DNA of 64,000 bases. Source: Myxococcales bacterium (lineage in GTDB: Bacteria > Myxococcota_A > Polyangia > Polyangiales > Ga0077539). Positions 26,829-35,764 of this stretch are shown one piece after another (positions within the stretch are counted from its first letter, which is position 1; the number at the start of each line of letters is the position of its first letter). Made by a program: the position numbers and the translations under genes. The notes below the pieces were generated by a model. The model was given only the letters and a program-made list of their open reading frames with translations, searched no databases and was not told the origin of the DNA. The DNA lies in contig JAEUKI010000006.1 in NCBI GenBank assembly GCA_016793325.1, positions 1 to 64,000 of the forward strand. Direction: 5' to 3'.

Positions 26829-28124
26829 ATGCCAACGGCCCTCGGGCGATACGAGCTGATCCGATTGCTCGCCGAAGGCGGGATGTCGACGGTTCACCTC
26901 GCGCGCGCTCGCGGAGCCCAGGGATTTTCGCGGCTCGTCGCGATCAAGTCGCTGCTGCCTTCGACGGTGTCCTCGCGCGCGACGCGCTCGCTCCTCGCGC
27001 GCGAAGCCCGCGTGCTTGCGTCGCTGCACCACCCGAACGTCGCGCAGGTCCTCGACTTCTTCGAGACCGACGACGGCGCGTGCCACCTCGTGCTCGAGCT
27101 GCTCGAAGGACACACCGTCGCGCGGCTCGCGTCCGAGGCGTGGGACCGCGGCGAGCTCCCCGTCGAGATCTCCGCGCGGATCATCGCGGACGCGGCGCGA
27201 GGACTCTACGCGGCGCACAAGCTCTCGACCGAAGACGGCTCGCCTGCGGGCGTCGTTCATCGCGACGTCTCGCCGTCGAACTTGTTCGTGCTCGAAGAGG
27301 GGCTCACAAAGGTCCTCGACTTCGGCGTCGCGCGCGCGCCAGTGTTCGACGACCCCACAGAAGAGCCGCAGTTTCGCGGTCGACGCGCGTACGCCTCGCC
27401 CGAGCAGCTCGCGCTCGAGCCGCTCGATGGACGCGCGGACATCTACGCGCTCGGCGGCGTGTTCTGGGAGCTCGTCGTCGGGCAGCGTCTCGTGCGATCG
27501 CACAGCGACAAGCAATCGAGCGCGCCCGAGGCCCCGTCCTCCGTCCGGTCGAGCTGTCCGGCGTCGATCGACGCGCTCGTGCTCCGCGCGCTCGCGCCGC
27601 GTCGCGAAGACCGCTACGCGACCGCCGAGGCCATGGCCGACGCGATCGAAGCGTGGCTCGCCCGCGAGCACCCTTCGACCACCCACGCCGCGGTGAGCGC
27701 CTACCAATCGCGCCTTTTCGCTGGCAGCGCGCCTGCTGCGCCCGCGCCTGCGCCGAGCGTTTCCGAGCCGAAGACGCTCAGCGAGACGCGCGTCGCGTCG
27801 ATCCTCGGCGTACGGTCCACCCGTCGCGCCGCGTCGATCGCCGTCGTGTCGGTCGTCGCCGTCGGGCTCGTGGTATTCGGCGTGCGCGCGCGCATGCAAC
27901 GAGCGCGACCCACCGAGCGAGCGCCCGTCGCCGCGCCGATAACACCCCCAACGGTTGCGCCCACGCTCGCCGCGACGAGCACGACGAACGACGCCCCCAC
28001 CGCAGCGTCCGTCGCTCCGGTCGTGCCGCCCACGAAATCAACTCTTCGACGACGCCGAACCGAGCGACCGCGCGCCGCAGGCGTCGACTACACCCAACCG
28101 CTCGACGACTTCGATGCCAATTGA
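26829..28124 (+). CDS. Membrane-anchored Ser/Thr protein kinase (HRDVSP subtype)
   Basis: ATG at 26829 gives 431 residues. The kinase domain (about 8-285) has the Gly loop LAEGGMSTV, Lys40 in VAIK, the catalytic loop HRDVSPSN (144-151), DFG at 164-166 and the APE-equivalent YASPEQ. The HRDVSPxN loop, with Ser in place of Lys, is a subtype frequent in myxobacteria. After an Ala/Pro-rich linker comes one transmembrane segment (ASIAVVSVVAVGLVVFGV, about residue 340), then a Thr/Pro-rich extracytoplasmic tail. It overlaps the following PEGA-like gene by 11 bases, and a third gene (lipoprotein) overlaps in turn, so they form one operon. Confidence 0.85.
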   Translation: MPTALGRYELIRLLAEGGMSTVHLARARGAQGFSRLVAIKSLLPSTVSSRATRSLLAREARVLASLHHPNVAQVLDFFETDDGACHLVLELLEGHTVARLASEAWDRGELPVEISARIIADAARGLYAAHKLSTEDGSPAGVVHRDVSPSNLFVLEEGLTKVLDFGVARAPVFDDPTEEPQFRGRRAYASPEQLALEPLDGRADIYALGGVFWELVVGQRLVRSHSDKQSSAPEAPSSVRSSCPASIDALVLRALAPRREDRYATAEAMADAIEAWLAREHPSTTHAAVSAYQSRLFAGSAPAAPAPAPSVSEPKTLSETRVASILGVRSTRRAASIAVVSVVAVGLVVFGVRARMQRARPTERAPVAAPITPPTVAPTLAATSTTNDAPTAASVAPVVPPTKSTLRRRRTERPRAAGVDYTQPLDDFDAN

Positions 28125-28902
28125 ACGCGTCCGCTCGGCAACGCGCGCGCTCTCTGTGCTCGCAGCATTTGCGCTCGCCGCGACGCCCGCCAGCGCTCAA
28201 TCAACAAACGGCGCCGAGCCCGACGCCGCGACGCTCTTCGCGCAGGCCCGCGAGCACATGCGCGACGGGCGCTGGGCCCTCGCGCGCAACGAGCTCGCCA
28301 CCGCGTGCGAACGCCAGTGCACGCCCGCGGTCGCGTACAACCTCGCCCTCGCCGAGCGCGCCCTCGGTCACATTCGCGCCGCTCTCTCTGCGCTCGATCG
28401 CTACGAGGCGTTCGTCCGCGAGCAGCGCTCTGCCGACGGAATCGCCCGCGCCACCGCCTTGCGCGCGGAGCTCGACGCGAGCCTCGCGCGACTCGAATTC
28501 GTGTGTCACCCAACGGACGCGACGATCGCCGTCGACGCGGTCGCCCTCGCCTCCGGCAGTCACGCGCTCGCGGTCGATCCGGGCGAGCACACGATCCGCG
28601 CAGAGGCCGCAGGGCACGAACCTTCGTCGCAGTCCATCGCAGTCTCCGCTGGCGAAACCCGGCGCGTCGAGCTCGCGCTGCGCGCCGTTGCGATCGCGCG
28701 TCCGCCAGCGTCGATCCCACCAGCCGCGACCACCGTGCGCGTTCAGCCCCGACGCGGATCTGCCGTGCCGTGGATCGTCGGAGGCGTGGCGGGAGGCGTC
28801 GCGATCACGGTCGCGACCCTCGTGGCGGTCTTCGTGATTCCCGCGCCGCCGTACGAGGGATCGCTCGGGCTCGTGCGCTTCGGGCCGTCGGGAGCGCAAT
28901 GA
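28114..28902 (+). CDS. Secreted PEGA/TPR-like protein, kinase operon
   Basis: This 262-residue protein has signal peptide MPIERVRSATRALSVLAAFA-LAATPASAQ. Residues about 35-120 form helical hairpins of TPR type (LFAQAREHMRDGRWALARNE, AYNLALAERALGHIRAALSA). Residues about 130-190 carry a PEGA-like beta domain (CHPTDATIAVDAVALASGSH, VDPGEHTIRAEAAGH). A C-terminal hydrophobic helix (AVPWIVGGVAGGVAITVATL) suggests membrane anchoring. Such TPR-PEGA proteins commonly sit next to Ser/Thr kinases in myxobacteria. The start overlaps the kinase 3' end and the stop overlaps the next ATG. Confidence 0.7.
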   Translation: MPIERVRSATRALSVLAAFALAATPASAQSTNGAEPDAATLFAQAREHMRDGRWALARNELATACERQCTPAVAYNLALAERALGHIRAALSALDRYEAFVREQRSADGIARATALRAELDASLARLEFVCHPTDATIAVDAVALASGSHALAVDPGEHTIRAEAAGHEPSSQSIAVSAGETRRVELALRAVAIARPPASIPPAATTVRVQPRRGSAVPWIVGGVAGGVAITVATLVAVFVIPAPPYEGSLGLVRFGPSGAQ

Positions 28903-29372
28903 AGCGACTCTTCGCGACCCTCGCCCTCGCGTCGCTCACCACGTGCGGACCGCCGCTCTCGCAGCTCGTGATTCGCATGGACGGAAACTCCGAGTTCGTC
29001 GCAGGCCCCGGTCGCATCAGCGGCTTTCAACTCTCGCTCTCGATCGTCGGCCGCCCCGACGCGCGAACGACGCGCGAGTTTCGCGTGACCCCAAACGGCG
29101 CCCCGATTCTGCCGGGCGAAATCGGCGTCGTCCTCGACCCGTGGTTCGAGGGCGCGACGCTCGAAGCCGAGTTCGCGCTGCTCACCGACGAGACCGCGCT
29201 GCCGTCGCGCCAGTACTACCGCGCGGCGTTCGTGCGCTCGGAGGTGCGGACGTTTCGCGTGTTCATCGACGCCCAGTGCCTCACGTCTTCGGTCGCGTGC
29301 GACGCCGAGTCGACGTGCGAGAGATCGCGCTGCGTCCCGCGTCTGCGCGACACGACGCCGCTCCGCCGCTGA
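28899..29372 (+). CDS. Lipoprotein, third gene of kinase operon
   Basis: ATG at 28899 overlaps the previous TGA (ATGA). The 157-residue product begins MKRLFATLALASLTTCGPPL with a lipobox LTTC, so Cys16 is likely lipidated. The rest looks like a single beta-sandwich (ISGFQLSLSIVGRP, LEAEFALLTDET, VRTFRVFIDAQC) with a Cys-rich end (CLTSSVACDAESTCERSRC) reminiscent of short Cys-knot tails on myxobacterial surface proteins. Function unknown; co-expression with the kinase and TPR-PEGA protein suggests an envelope-sensing unit. Confidence 0.65.
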   Translation: MKRLFATLALASLTTCGPPLSQLVIRMDGNSEFVAGPGRISGFQLSLSIVGRPDARTTREFRVTPNGAPILPGEIGVVLDPWFEGATLEAEFALLTDETALPSRQYYRAAFVRSEVRTFRVFIDAQCLTSSVACDAESTCERSRCVPRLRDTTPLRR

Positions 29373-29457
29373 ATCGCCGTTCATCGCTACCGCGACGCGC
29401 GGATCGCGACGCCTTCGCGTGACACGAACGCGACTCGGTCGCGGTACACTTCGCGCG

Positions 29458-30795
29458 ATGGCGCAGCCACCTCGCCCCAGGCTGTACGACGACCTTCCGC
29501 TGACCGAAGGCGTGCGCACAGAACCATCCCGCGCGAAGAAGAGCACGACAGCGCGGCTGCGGTGGAGCGACGCGCACGGTGAACACAGCGTCGACGTGCG
29601 CGACCGCGCGGTGCTCGGCAGCGCTCCGCAGTGCGACATCGTCGTGCGACACCCGACCGTCTCGCGGCTGCACGCCGAGCTGTCGTGGCGCGAAGACGGC
29701 CTGTGGATTCGCGACGAAGGCAGCACCAACGGAACCGCGATCCAAGGGATCTCGATCGTCGAAGCCAACGTCCCCGACGCCTCGGTGATGCGCGTCGGCG
29801 CCGTGGACGTGTCCATCGCCTACGTCGCGAGCGACGACGCTCGAGACGACGCAGCGTCGTTCGCGCCAATGGTGGGCGACACGCCCGTGATGCGCGCGAC
29901 GTTCGCGCAGCTGTCCCGGCTCGCAACGAGCGACGTCACCGTGCTCATCGAGGGCGAAACAGGTACGGGAAAGGACCTCGCCGCGCGCGTCCTACACGAG
30001 CGATCGAACCGCGCCGACGGCCCTTTCGTCGTGCTCGACTGCGGGTCGCTCACCGAGTCGTTGCTCGAGAGCGAGCTCTTCGGCTTCGCGCGAGGCGCGT
30101 TCACCGGCGCGGTCGCCGCACGTCCGGGCGTCTTCGAAGCCGCGGACCACGGGACGCTCTTCATGGACGAGGTCGGCGAGCTGCCTCTCGCCACGCAAGC
30201 GCGCCTGTTGCGAGCGCTCGAAAATCGCAGCGTGCGGCGCATCGGCGAGCAACAAGAGCGCGGCTTCGACGCGCGCGTCGTGTGCGCGACGCACCGTGAC
30301 CTCCGCGCGATGGTCAACCGCGGCGAGTTTCGCGAGGATCTCTTCTTTCGCATCGCGGTCGTGTCCGTTCGAATGCCCGCGCTGCGCGAGCGCGCAGGCG
30401 ACATCGCGGCGCTCGCGAAGCACTTCGTTCCCGCTGCGGAGCAACACCGACTCACGCCCGCGGTGCTCGCCGCGCTCGAAGCGCACCTCTGGCCCGGCAA
30501 CGTGCGCGAGCTCCGCAACGTCCTCGCGCGGCTCGTCGCGCTCGGCGAGCTCCAGATCGCGAGCCACGCGTCGCCGAGCAGCCCGCCACCCGAGCGGATC
30601 GCGCCGATGCCGACCCTGCCCGACGACGACGCCTCGACGCTCGCAGACGCGCGCGACCGCGCGATCGAACGCTTCGAGCGCGAGTGGCTCACGCGCTTGC
30701 TCGATCGCCACAAGCACAACGTGACCGTCGCCGCGCAAGCCGCCGGCGTGAACCGCACGTACCTCCACAAGCTCATCAAGCGCTACGGCTTGTGA
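29458..30795 (+). CDS. FHA-domain sigma54-dependent transcriptional activator
   Basis: This is a 445-residue bacterial enhancer-binding protein. An FHA domain (about 48-115: VLGSAPQCD, VSRLHAELSW, GSTNGT) binds phosphothreonine and links it to Ser/Thr kinase signalling. The AAA+ core has Walker A GETGTGKD (166-173), the sigma54-contacting GAFTGA loop (213-218), Walker B TLFMDEVGE and the arginine finger region. It ends with a Fis-type helix-turn-helix (VTVAAQAAGVNRTYLHKLIK). It lies just downstream of the HRDVSP kinase operon, an obvious candidate to supply the phosphorylated partner (inference). The start at 29458 precedes the first conserved residues by about 30 codons. Confidence 0.9.
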   Translation: MAQPPRPRLYDDLPLTEGVRTEPSRAKKSTTARLRWSDAHGEHSVDVRDRAVLGSAPQCDIVVRHPTVSRLHAELSWREDGLWIRDEGSTNGTAIQGISIVEANVPDASVMRVGAVDVSIAYVASDDARDDAASFAPMVGDTPVMRATFAQLSRLATSDVTVLIEGETGTGKDLAARVLHERSNRADGPFVVLDCGSLTESLLESELFGFARGAFTGAVAARPGVFEAADHGTLFMDEVGELPLATQARLLRALENRSVRRIGEQQERGFDARVVCATHRDLRAMVNRGEFREDLFFRIAVVSVRMPALRERAGDIAALAKHFVPAAEQHRLTPAVLAALEAHLWPGNVRELRNVLARLVALGELQIASHASPSSPPPERIAPMPTLPDDDASTLADARDRAIERFEREWLTRLLDRHKHNVTVAAQAAGVNRTYLHKLIKRYGL

Positions 30796-30861
30796 CCGTT
30801 CGCGGGGCAAATCGCAGTCCGAAGCGTCACGAATCACCATCATCGGCGATGGGGGCGACGC

Positions 30862-31503
30862 ATGAACGCCTCTGCTCCTCACGGGCCGCGTCGCACATCG
30901 ATGTCGCTGATCGCCGCGAGCACGATCGCCGGACTCGCGATCTGCATCTCCGCCGTTTGGAACGATTGTGCGATGTGTCGCGTGCTCGACGCAGCGGGAA
31001 TCGATCGCGACGTGCGCCCGAGCGACGCGGGCTACGACGACGTCGATCTCGCGGAGCTGGTCGGCTCTCGAGCGACGCTCGGCGCGTTGCGACTGCGCAT
31101 TCAGTGCCCAGAGCCCGTCCCACGAAATCAACCGCCGTCGCTCGAGTATCGCGTCGCTCGGTCGCTCGCCTCGAAGGTGACGGCGCCGTGCGTGCAGTGG
31201 TTTGCGCCAGACCCTCTGCGACCGCCGCTCGATGAAATGCCTCGAGTGGGACTGCGAGCCTTTGAGCGCGCCGTGGAGGCCGCGCTCGCCGAACACCTCC
31301 ACCAGACGACATGCCCGCCCGACTGCACGCTCGAACCAGCGGAATCAGCGCAGCGAGCGGCGCGTCTGTCGCTCGGGGTCGAACACCTGATGGCGGGCTC
31401 CATTGACGCGCTCGCGAGCTCATGGCGCACGGTCGAGGATCGTGGGTTCGAGCGCAGGCCGCGCCGGACGCGTCGTCGGGCGCCACGATCGAGCGAGCGT
31501 TGA
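30862..31503 (+). CDS. Hypothetical membrane-anchored protein
   Basis: This 213-residue protein starts MNASAPHGPRRTSMSLIAAS. The hydrophobic stretch MSLIAASTIAGLAICISAVW (about 14-33) acts as an N-terminal anchor or signal. The rest is a soluble domain with six cysteines (CAMC, IQCPEP, PCVQW, CPPDC) followed by an Arg-rich C-terminus. No family was recognised. It stands alone between the sigma54 activator and the convergent tmRNA gene. The Arg-rich last 20 residues are close to random in composition, so the true stop could follow a recent extension. Confidence 0.5.
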   Translation: MNASAPHGPRRTSMSLIAASTIAGLAICISAVWNDCAMCRVLDAAGIDRDVRPSDAGYDDVDLAELVGSRATLGALRLRIQCPEPVPRNQPPSLEYRVARSLASKVTAPCVQWFAPDPLRPPLDEMPRVGLRAFERAVEAALAEHLHQTTCPPDCTLEPAESAQRAARLSLGVEHLMAGSIDALASSWRTVEDRGFERRPRRTRRRAPRSSER

Positions 31504-31598
31504 TTCGCGCACGCTCGCCGAAGCGCACGAGAACGAACGCCTCGGCCGAGCAACGCTCGCGGCGAGCGGACGCGGCCGACGAATCCATGGCCGGGAGA

Positions 31599-31636
31599 AA
31601 CGCAAACGGCCTGGAGAATTCCAAGCCGTTTGCGTT
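31599..31636 (-). terminator. Hairpin terminator downstream of ssrA
   Basis: Perfect 12-base arms AACGCAAACGGC (31599-31610) and GCCGTTTGCGTT (31625-31636) enclose a 14-base loop. It lies 6 bases beyond the tmRNA 3' end on the minus strand. A short T-run (GTTTC) follows, so Rho-independent ending is plausible though weak. Confidence 0.7.
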
Positions 31637-31642
31637 GATGGG

Positions 31643-32000
31643 GGTGGAGGCGCCGGGAGTCGAACCCGGGTCCGCAAGCGTTCCGGTTCAGCGTCTACGG
31701 AACCTAGTCTGTCTTTTGTTTCACCCGCGAAGTCGCCGACAGACAGGCTCCCTCGCAGGCAATCACTCCTTTATCTTTCTCCCAGGTCGGCGTGCGGTCC
31801 CTGGAAGGCATCCTGTTCTTTGGCGCCTCGTCGAAGAGTACAGGCGGACTCTTCGGGAGACGTCTCACACGCTAATTAGGCGGCGAGAGCGAGAGCGTTG
31901 TCGTTCGCTTCTCTGTTTGATCGTGTTGCTTGAGCCGTCACGATCATCGGCTGTCACGCTGCTGAACCTTCACAACCCACGTCGAAACCGTATCGCCCCC
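31643..32000 (-). ncRNA. ssrA: Transfer-messenger RNA (ssrA)
   Basis: Minus-strand RNA of about 358 bases with both diagnostic ends. The 5' GGGGGCGATACGGTTTCGAC pairs with the 3' CGCCTCC as a seven-base acceptor stem with one G-U pair, and GGTTCGACTCCC forms the T-arm. The reading tag runs on the minus strand from 31908 to the TAA at 31876: ANDNALALAA, ending in the LAA needed for ClpXP/ClpAP recognition. It rescues ribosomes stalled on broken mRNA, with SmpB (not in the window). The genome encodes ACC then C, so the 3' terminal A of CCA is probably added by tRNA nucleotidyltransferase. A strong promoter sits at 32021-32048. Confidence 0.97.
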
Positions 32001-32020
32001 ATTGGCGAAACGTGCCGCGG

Positions 32021-32048
32021 AGGATAAGCACCAGCCCTCGCGCGTCAA
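32021..32048 (-). promoter_or_regulatory. Sigma70-type promoter of ssrA
   Basis: On the minus strand TTGACG (32048-32043) is followed after 16 bases by TATCCT (32026-32021). The expected start point near 32014 would leave a leader of about 14 bases to be removed by RNase P before the mature 5' end at 32000. Confidence 0.65.
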
Positions 32049-32100
32049 CCAATTAACCCTTCGGGCGACGCTCAACCGCTCACCCGAGCGCAACGCAACC

Positions 32101-33714
32101 ATGGCTGATCCATCCTTCGCTCACGCGCCCCGGCGCACGTTCGCAATCATCTCGCACCCCGACGCGGGCAAGACCACGCTCACCGAGAAGCTCCTGCTCT
32201 ACGGCGGAGCGATCCACCTCGCCGGAGCCGTCAAGTCCAACAAGGCTCGCCGCGCGGCGACCTCCGACTGGATGGAGATCGAGAAGCAGCGCGGAATCTC
32301 CGTGACGTCCAGCGTGATGCAGTTCGTCTACGAGGGCACGCGGTTCAACCTCCTCGACACGCCCGGTCACCAGGACTTCAGCGAAGACACGTATCGAACG
32401 CTCACCGCTGCGGACTGTGCGGTCATGCTCATCGACGCCGCCAAGGGCGTCGAGACGCAGACGCGGAAGCTCTTTCAGGTGTGTCGCATGCGCAACACGC
32501 CGATCGTCACGTTCATCAACAAGCTCGACCGGCCCGGCCAAGACCCGTTCGACCTGATGACCGAGATCGAAAACCTCCTGGGAATTCGCTGCACGCCCGT
32601 CACCTGGCCCATCGGCTCGGGCGACGAGTTCAAGGGCGTCTACGACCGGCGCACCAAGAAGATCCACCTCTTCGAAGAGCAAGCGAAGGGCTCGTCCATC
32701 GCCGAAGAGACTGTCGTCGACATGACCGACCCGCGCTTGCCCGAGATCGTCGGCGAGCGGCTGTGGAAGCAGCTGCACGACGAGATCGAGCTGCTCGACG
32801 GCGCGGCGGACGGCTTCGACTTGGGCGCGTTTCAGCGCGGCGACTCGATCTCGCCCGTGTTCTTCGGCAGCGCGATGAACAACTTCGGCGTCGGCCCCTT
32901 CTTGCATCACTTCATCGCGATGGCGCCCGAGCCGGGCGCGCGCAAAGCCGACGACGGCCTCGTCGAGCCCGAGGACAAAGAGTTCACGGCTTTTGTGTTC
33001 AAGATTCAAGCGAACATGGACAAAGCGCACCGCGATCGCATCGCGTTTCTGCGCGTGTGCAGCGGTCGCTACGACGGCGGCATGAAGGTCTTTCACGTGC
33101 GGCTCGGCAAAGAGCTGCGCCTGTCGCGGCCGCAGCAGTTCATGGCGCAAGAGCGCACCGCGGTCGAAGAGGCTTTTCCCGGGGATATTCTCGGCGTGTT
33201 CGACCCGGGCAACCTACGCATCGGCGACACGCTCACGCAGGGCAGCTCGCGCATGTTCGAGGGCGTCCCGCGGTTTTCGCCGGAGCACTTCGCGCGCCTT
33301 CGCGTGAAGGACCCGATGAAGCGAAAGCAGTTCATCGCGGGCCTCGAGCAGCTCGTCGAAGAGGGCACGGTCCAAGCCTTCACGGTGAAGGGCAACGAGA
33401 AGGACCCGATCCTCGGCGTCGTCGGAGCGCTCCAGTTCGAAGTGCTCAAGTACCGCATGGAGAACGAGTACGGCGCCCCCGTCGAGCTCGACTCGCTGCC
33501 CTTTACGCACGCCCGCTGGGTGACCGGCGAAGACGCCTCACCCGAAGCCCTCGACCGCGCGCGCTACGGAACGTGCGTGTACGACCAAGACGGCGCCCCC
33601 GTCGCGCTCTTCAAGAGCGAGTGGGAGCTCGCGTCCGCCGAGCGCGACTACCCGAAGTGGACCTTCCACCCCGCAGCGCCCATGCGCAAAGCAACGGTCG
33701 TCGCGAAAAAATAG
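32101..33714 (+). CDS. prfC: Peptide chain release factor 3 (RF3)
   Basis: This 537-residue GTPase recycles RF1/RF2 from the ribosome after peptide release. ATG at 32101 gives MADPSFAHAPRRTFAIISHP. G1 is HPDAGKTT, the switch region contains GISVTSSVMQF, G3 is DTPGHQDF and G4 is NKLDRPGQDP. All are RF3-type. The RF3-specific stretch VKSNKARRAATSDWMEIEKQ is present. The length equals that of usual RF3 (about 530). It is divergent from ssrA across 100 bases, so two ribosome-rescue/termination genes share a control region. An in-frame upstream ATG at 32002 would overlap the tmRNA promoter and lacks support. Confidence 0.96.
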   Translation: MADPSFAHAPRRTFAIISHPDAGKTTLTEKLLLYGGAIHLAGAVKSNKARRAATSDWMEIEKQRGISVTSSVMQFVYEGTRFNLLDTPGHQDFSEDTYRTLTAADCAVMLIDAAKGVETQTRKLFQVCRMRNTPIVTFINKLDRPGQDPFDLMTEIENLLGIRCTPVTWPIGSGDEFKGVYDRRTKKIHLFEEQAKGSSIAEETVVDMTDPRLPEIVGERLWKQLHDEIELLDGAADGFDLGAFQRGDSISPVFFGSAMNNFGVGPFLHHFIAMAPEPGARKADDGLVEPEDKEFTAFVFKIQANMDKAHRDRIAFLRVCSGRYDGGMKVFHVRLGKELRLSRPQQFMAQERTAVEEAFPGDILGVFDPGNLRIGDTLTQGSSRMFEGVPRFSPEHFARLRVKDPMKRKQFIAGLEQLVEEGTVQAFTVKGNEKDPILGVVGALQFEVLKYRMENEYGAPVELDSLPFTHARWVTGEDASPEALDRARYGTCVYDQDGAPVALFKSEWELASAERDYPKWTFHPAAPMRKATVVAKK

Positions 33715-33715
33715 C

Positions 33716-34795
33716 TCACCACGGGCAGCCCGTTCGGCGGCGAAGCGCGCCGACCTCGTCGACGAGAAGCTCGCTCGAAGCAACGGATTCGCGGGGCCGC
33801 TCGAGCGCGCAGAACGCAGCACGCTGACCGCTCGCGGCCTCGACGAAGAGCGCCATCGCCGCGCGCAGCGTGGCTTCGTCACTCGCTCCGCTCAGGAGCA
33901 CGGCGCGCAAAAACTCACGAACGAGCCCCTCTGCGCGCGGCGCGATGTCCGCGCGAAACGCCGCGATCAACGCTGCCTCGCTCGCGCCGCCCTCGGCCAT
34001 CGCGCTGCCGATTTGAAACACCGCGTCGCGTTCGAGCTCCCTGGCGCTCGGCTCGCGAAGCACCAGCCGCGCGAGCTCGACCGACTCGTCGTACCGGCGC
34101 TCGATGTACGCGATCTGCGACAAGTTGAGCTGCGCAACCGCGCGCACGGCGGGAGTTCCGAGCCGCGCCGCCTGTTCGAGCGACGCCTTCGCCTCCTCGA
34201 ATCGTCGCCGAAACGCAAACGCGACCCCGAGCCCGAGGTGCGCCTCCCCCACCTGCGAATGGCCATGAAATCGCCGAACAAACTCCGCGTACGGCCCGTC
34301 TGCGTCTCGCGCCCACTGCGCCAAACGCCCTCCCAGCTCGAGGAGCACCGCTGGCGCTTCGGGCGCGTTCGGCTCGAGTCGAAGCGCGCGCTGCGCACAG
34401 GACACAGCGAACTCCATCGCGTGATCCATGCGCTCGAGGCTCGCGCGTCGCTCGGCGTCTCGCTGCGCGATCGCGTCGGGCTCGCGGACCAGCGCGCCGT
34501 TGTTCTCGACCCACATAATCATGTTGGGCTCGAACGGAGCCATCCGCGCGCGCGCCTCGTCGGCGAACGCGAAGCTCCACGCCATCGCTCGTCGAAGGTG
34601 CGCTGCGCGCTGCGGATCGCTCGTCCCGATCGCACGAACGAACGCAATCACGCCGCTCATGTCGCGAGGCCGCTCGGGCACGTTCGCTGCGCCCTGCGCT
34701 GCGATCGCGGGCCTCGGTCGCGCGACGGTCCTCGGAGCCGTTGCGCACGCCGCGACGAGCGCCGCGATCACCGTCATCCCCATCGCGCGCTTCAT
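33716..34795 (-). CDS. TPR-containing lipoprotein
   Basis: ATG at 34795 overlaps the TGA of the upstream hydrolase gene (ATGA). The 359-residue product begins MKRAMGMTVIAALVAACATA with a lipobox VAAC, so Cys17 is likely lipidated. From about residue 90 the protein is all helical with tandem TPR-like hairpins (HSQVGEAHLGLGVAFAFRRR, AQLNLSQIAYIERRYDESVE), suited to protein-protein contacts. Function unknown. The stop codon lies 2 bases from the prfC stop on the opposite strand, so the genes are convergent with almost no gap. Confidence 0.7.
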   Translation of the reverse strand: MKRAMGMTVIAALVAACATAPRTVARPRPAIAAQGAANVPERPRDMSGVIAFVRAIGTSDPQRAAHLRRAMAWSFAFADEARARMAPFEPNMIMWVENNGALVREPDAIAQRDAERRASLERMDHAMEFAVSCAQRALRLEPNAPEAPAVLLELGGRLAQWARDADGPYAEFVRRFHGHSQVGEAHLGLGVAFAFRRRFEEAKASLEQAARLGTPAVRAVAQLNLSQIAYIERRYDESVELARLVLREPSARELERDAVFQIGSAMAEGGASEAALIAAFRADIAPRAEGLVREFLRAVLLSGASDEATLRAAMALFVEAASGQRAAFCALERPRESVASSELLVDEVGALRRRTGCPW

Positions 34796-35688
34796 CGCTC
34801 GACCCTCGCGAAGAACGCGTTCAGCGCCGACGCGAAGCGCCCCGGGTCCTCGACCATCGGATAGTGCCCCACGCGGTCGAGGCGAACGAGCTCGGCGCCA
34901 GGAATTTCTCTCGCCAAACGCTCGCCGATCGCCATCACCGCGACCGGGTCGCGCTCGCCCCACAAAATCAAGCTCGGCAGCTCGAGCCGCCCGAGCGGAG
35001 GCAGCCACACCCCCGCCTTCTCGTAGCGCTCGTCGATGTACCGGATGATCGCCGGCAGTCGCTTGCGCCCATCGCCAGCGCACAAGAGCTCCCACATCGC
35101 GTCGAGCTCCTCGGCAGGAACGGACCCCGCGCGGCCGAAGATCCTGCGCAATTGCAGGCCGAACACGGCGCGCGACCCCGCGCTCGCGAAGAGCGGCCCG
35201 AGCACCGGGTGCCGCAGCAAGCGCTGCGACGGCGTGAGCTTCGCCATCTCGATGAACACGCTCCCGTTCGAGAGCGTGACGCTTTCGAACGCCACGGGCA
35301 GCGCGCTCTTCTCGCGCCGAGCCAACATCGCGCACGCCACCGAGGTCCCCATGTCGTGCGCGACCAGGTGTCCCTTCGAGACGCCGAGCTTCGCCCAGAG
35401 CTCGAGCATCACGTCCGCCTGCGCCTCGAGCGAGTACGAGTAGGCCTCGGGCTTCGATGACAGGCCGTAGCCCGGCATGTCCGCGACGATCACCCGCCTG
35501 CGCTTGGTCAGCTCGGGCAAAACCGCGCTCCAGTCGTAGCCGCTCGTCGGAAATCCGTGCAGCACGAGCACGCACGGACCCTCACCTTCGTCGACGACGA
35601 ACACCTCGTGCGGCCCGACGCGCACCGTTCGGCCCCTCGCCCGCCATCGCTCGACCCACTGCGAACCGCTCATCGAACGCAAGAACAT
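34792..35688 (-). CDS. Alpha/beta hydrolase with Asp nucleophile (epoxide hydrolase/haloalkane dehalogenase-like)
   Basis: This is a 298-residue alpha/beta-fold enzyme. The nucleophile elbow reads VAHDMGTSVA, with Asp where esterases have Ser, as in epoxide hydrolases and haloalkane dehalogenases. The oxyanion region is HGFPTSGYDW, the acid is in LILWGERDPV and the catalytic His in RVGHYPMVEDP. Substrate is unknown. The first in-frame ATG (35688) or the one 15 bases later (35673, MSGSQWVERW) could start it; neither has a strong ribosome-binding site. It is coupled to the downstream TPR lipoprotein by a 4-base overlap. Confidence 0.82.
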   Translation of the reverse strand: MFLRSMSGSQWVERWRARGRTVRVGPHEVFVVDEGEGPCVLVLHGFPTSGYDWSAVLPELTKRRRVIVADMPGYGLSSKPEAYSYSLEAQADVMLELWAKLGVSKGHLVAHDMGTSVACAMLARREKSALPVAFESVTLSNGSVFIEMAKLTPSQRLLRHPVLGPLFASAGSRAVFGLQLRRIFGRAGSVPAEELDAMWELLCAGDGRKRLPAIIRYIDERYEKAGVWLPPLGRLELPSLILWGERDPVAVMAIGERLAREIPGAELVRLDRVGHYPMVEDPGRFASALNAFFARVER

Positions 35689-35764
35689 ACGCCGAGCAGC
35701 GCTCGACCGCGCGAGTTCGACGAGCCGCTGTCGCGACGCAGACCCGTGCTATCGTCCGATCACT

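Noticed and set aside
31643..31720. Separate tRNA gene suggested by GGGAGTCGAACCCGGG
   Set aside because: The T-arm belongs to the tmRNA tRNA-like domain; the 5' half lies at the other end of ssrA and there is no anticodon arm.
32002..32100. N-terminal extension of RF3 from ATG 32002
   Set aside because: It would overlap the ssrA promoter, lacks RF3-like residues and the conserved protein begins at ATG 32101.
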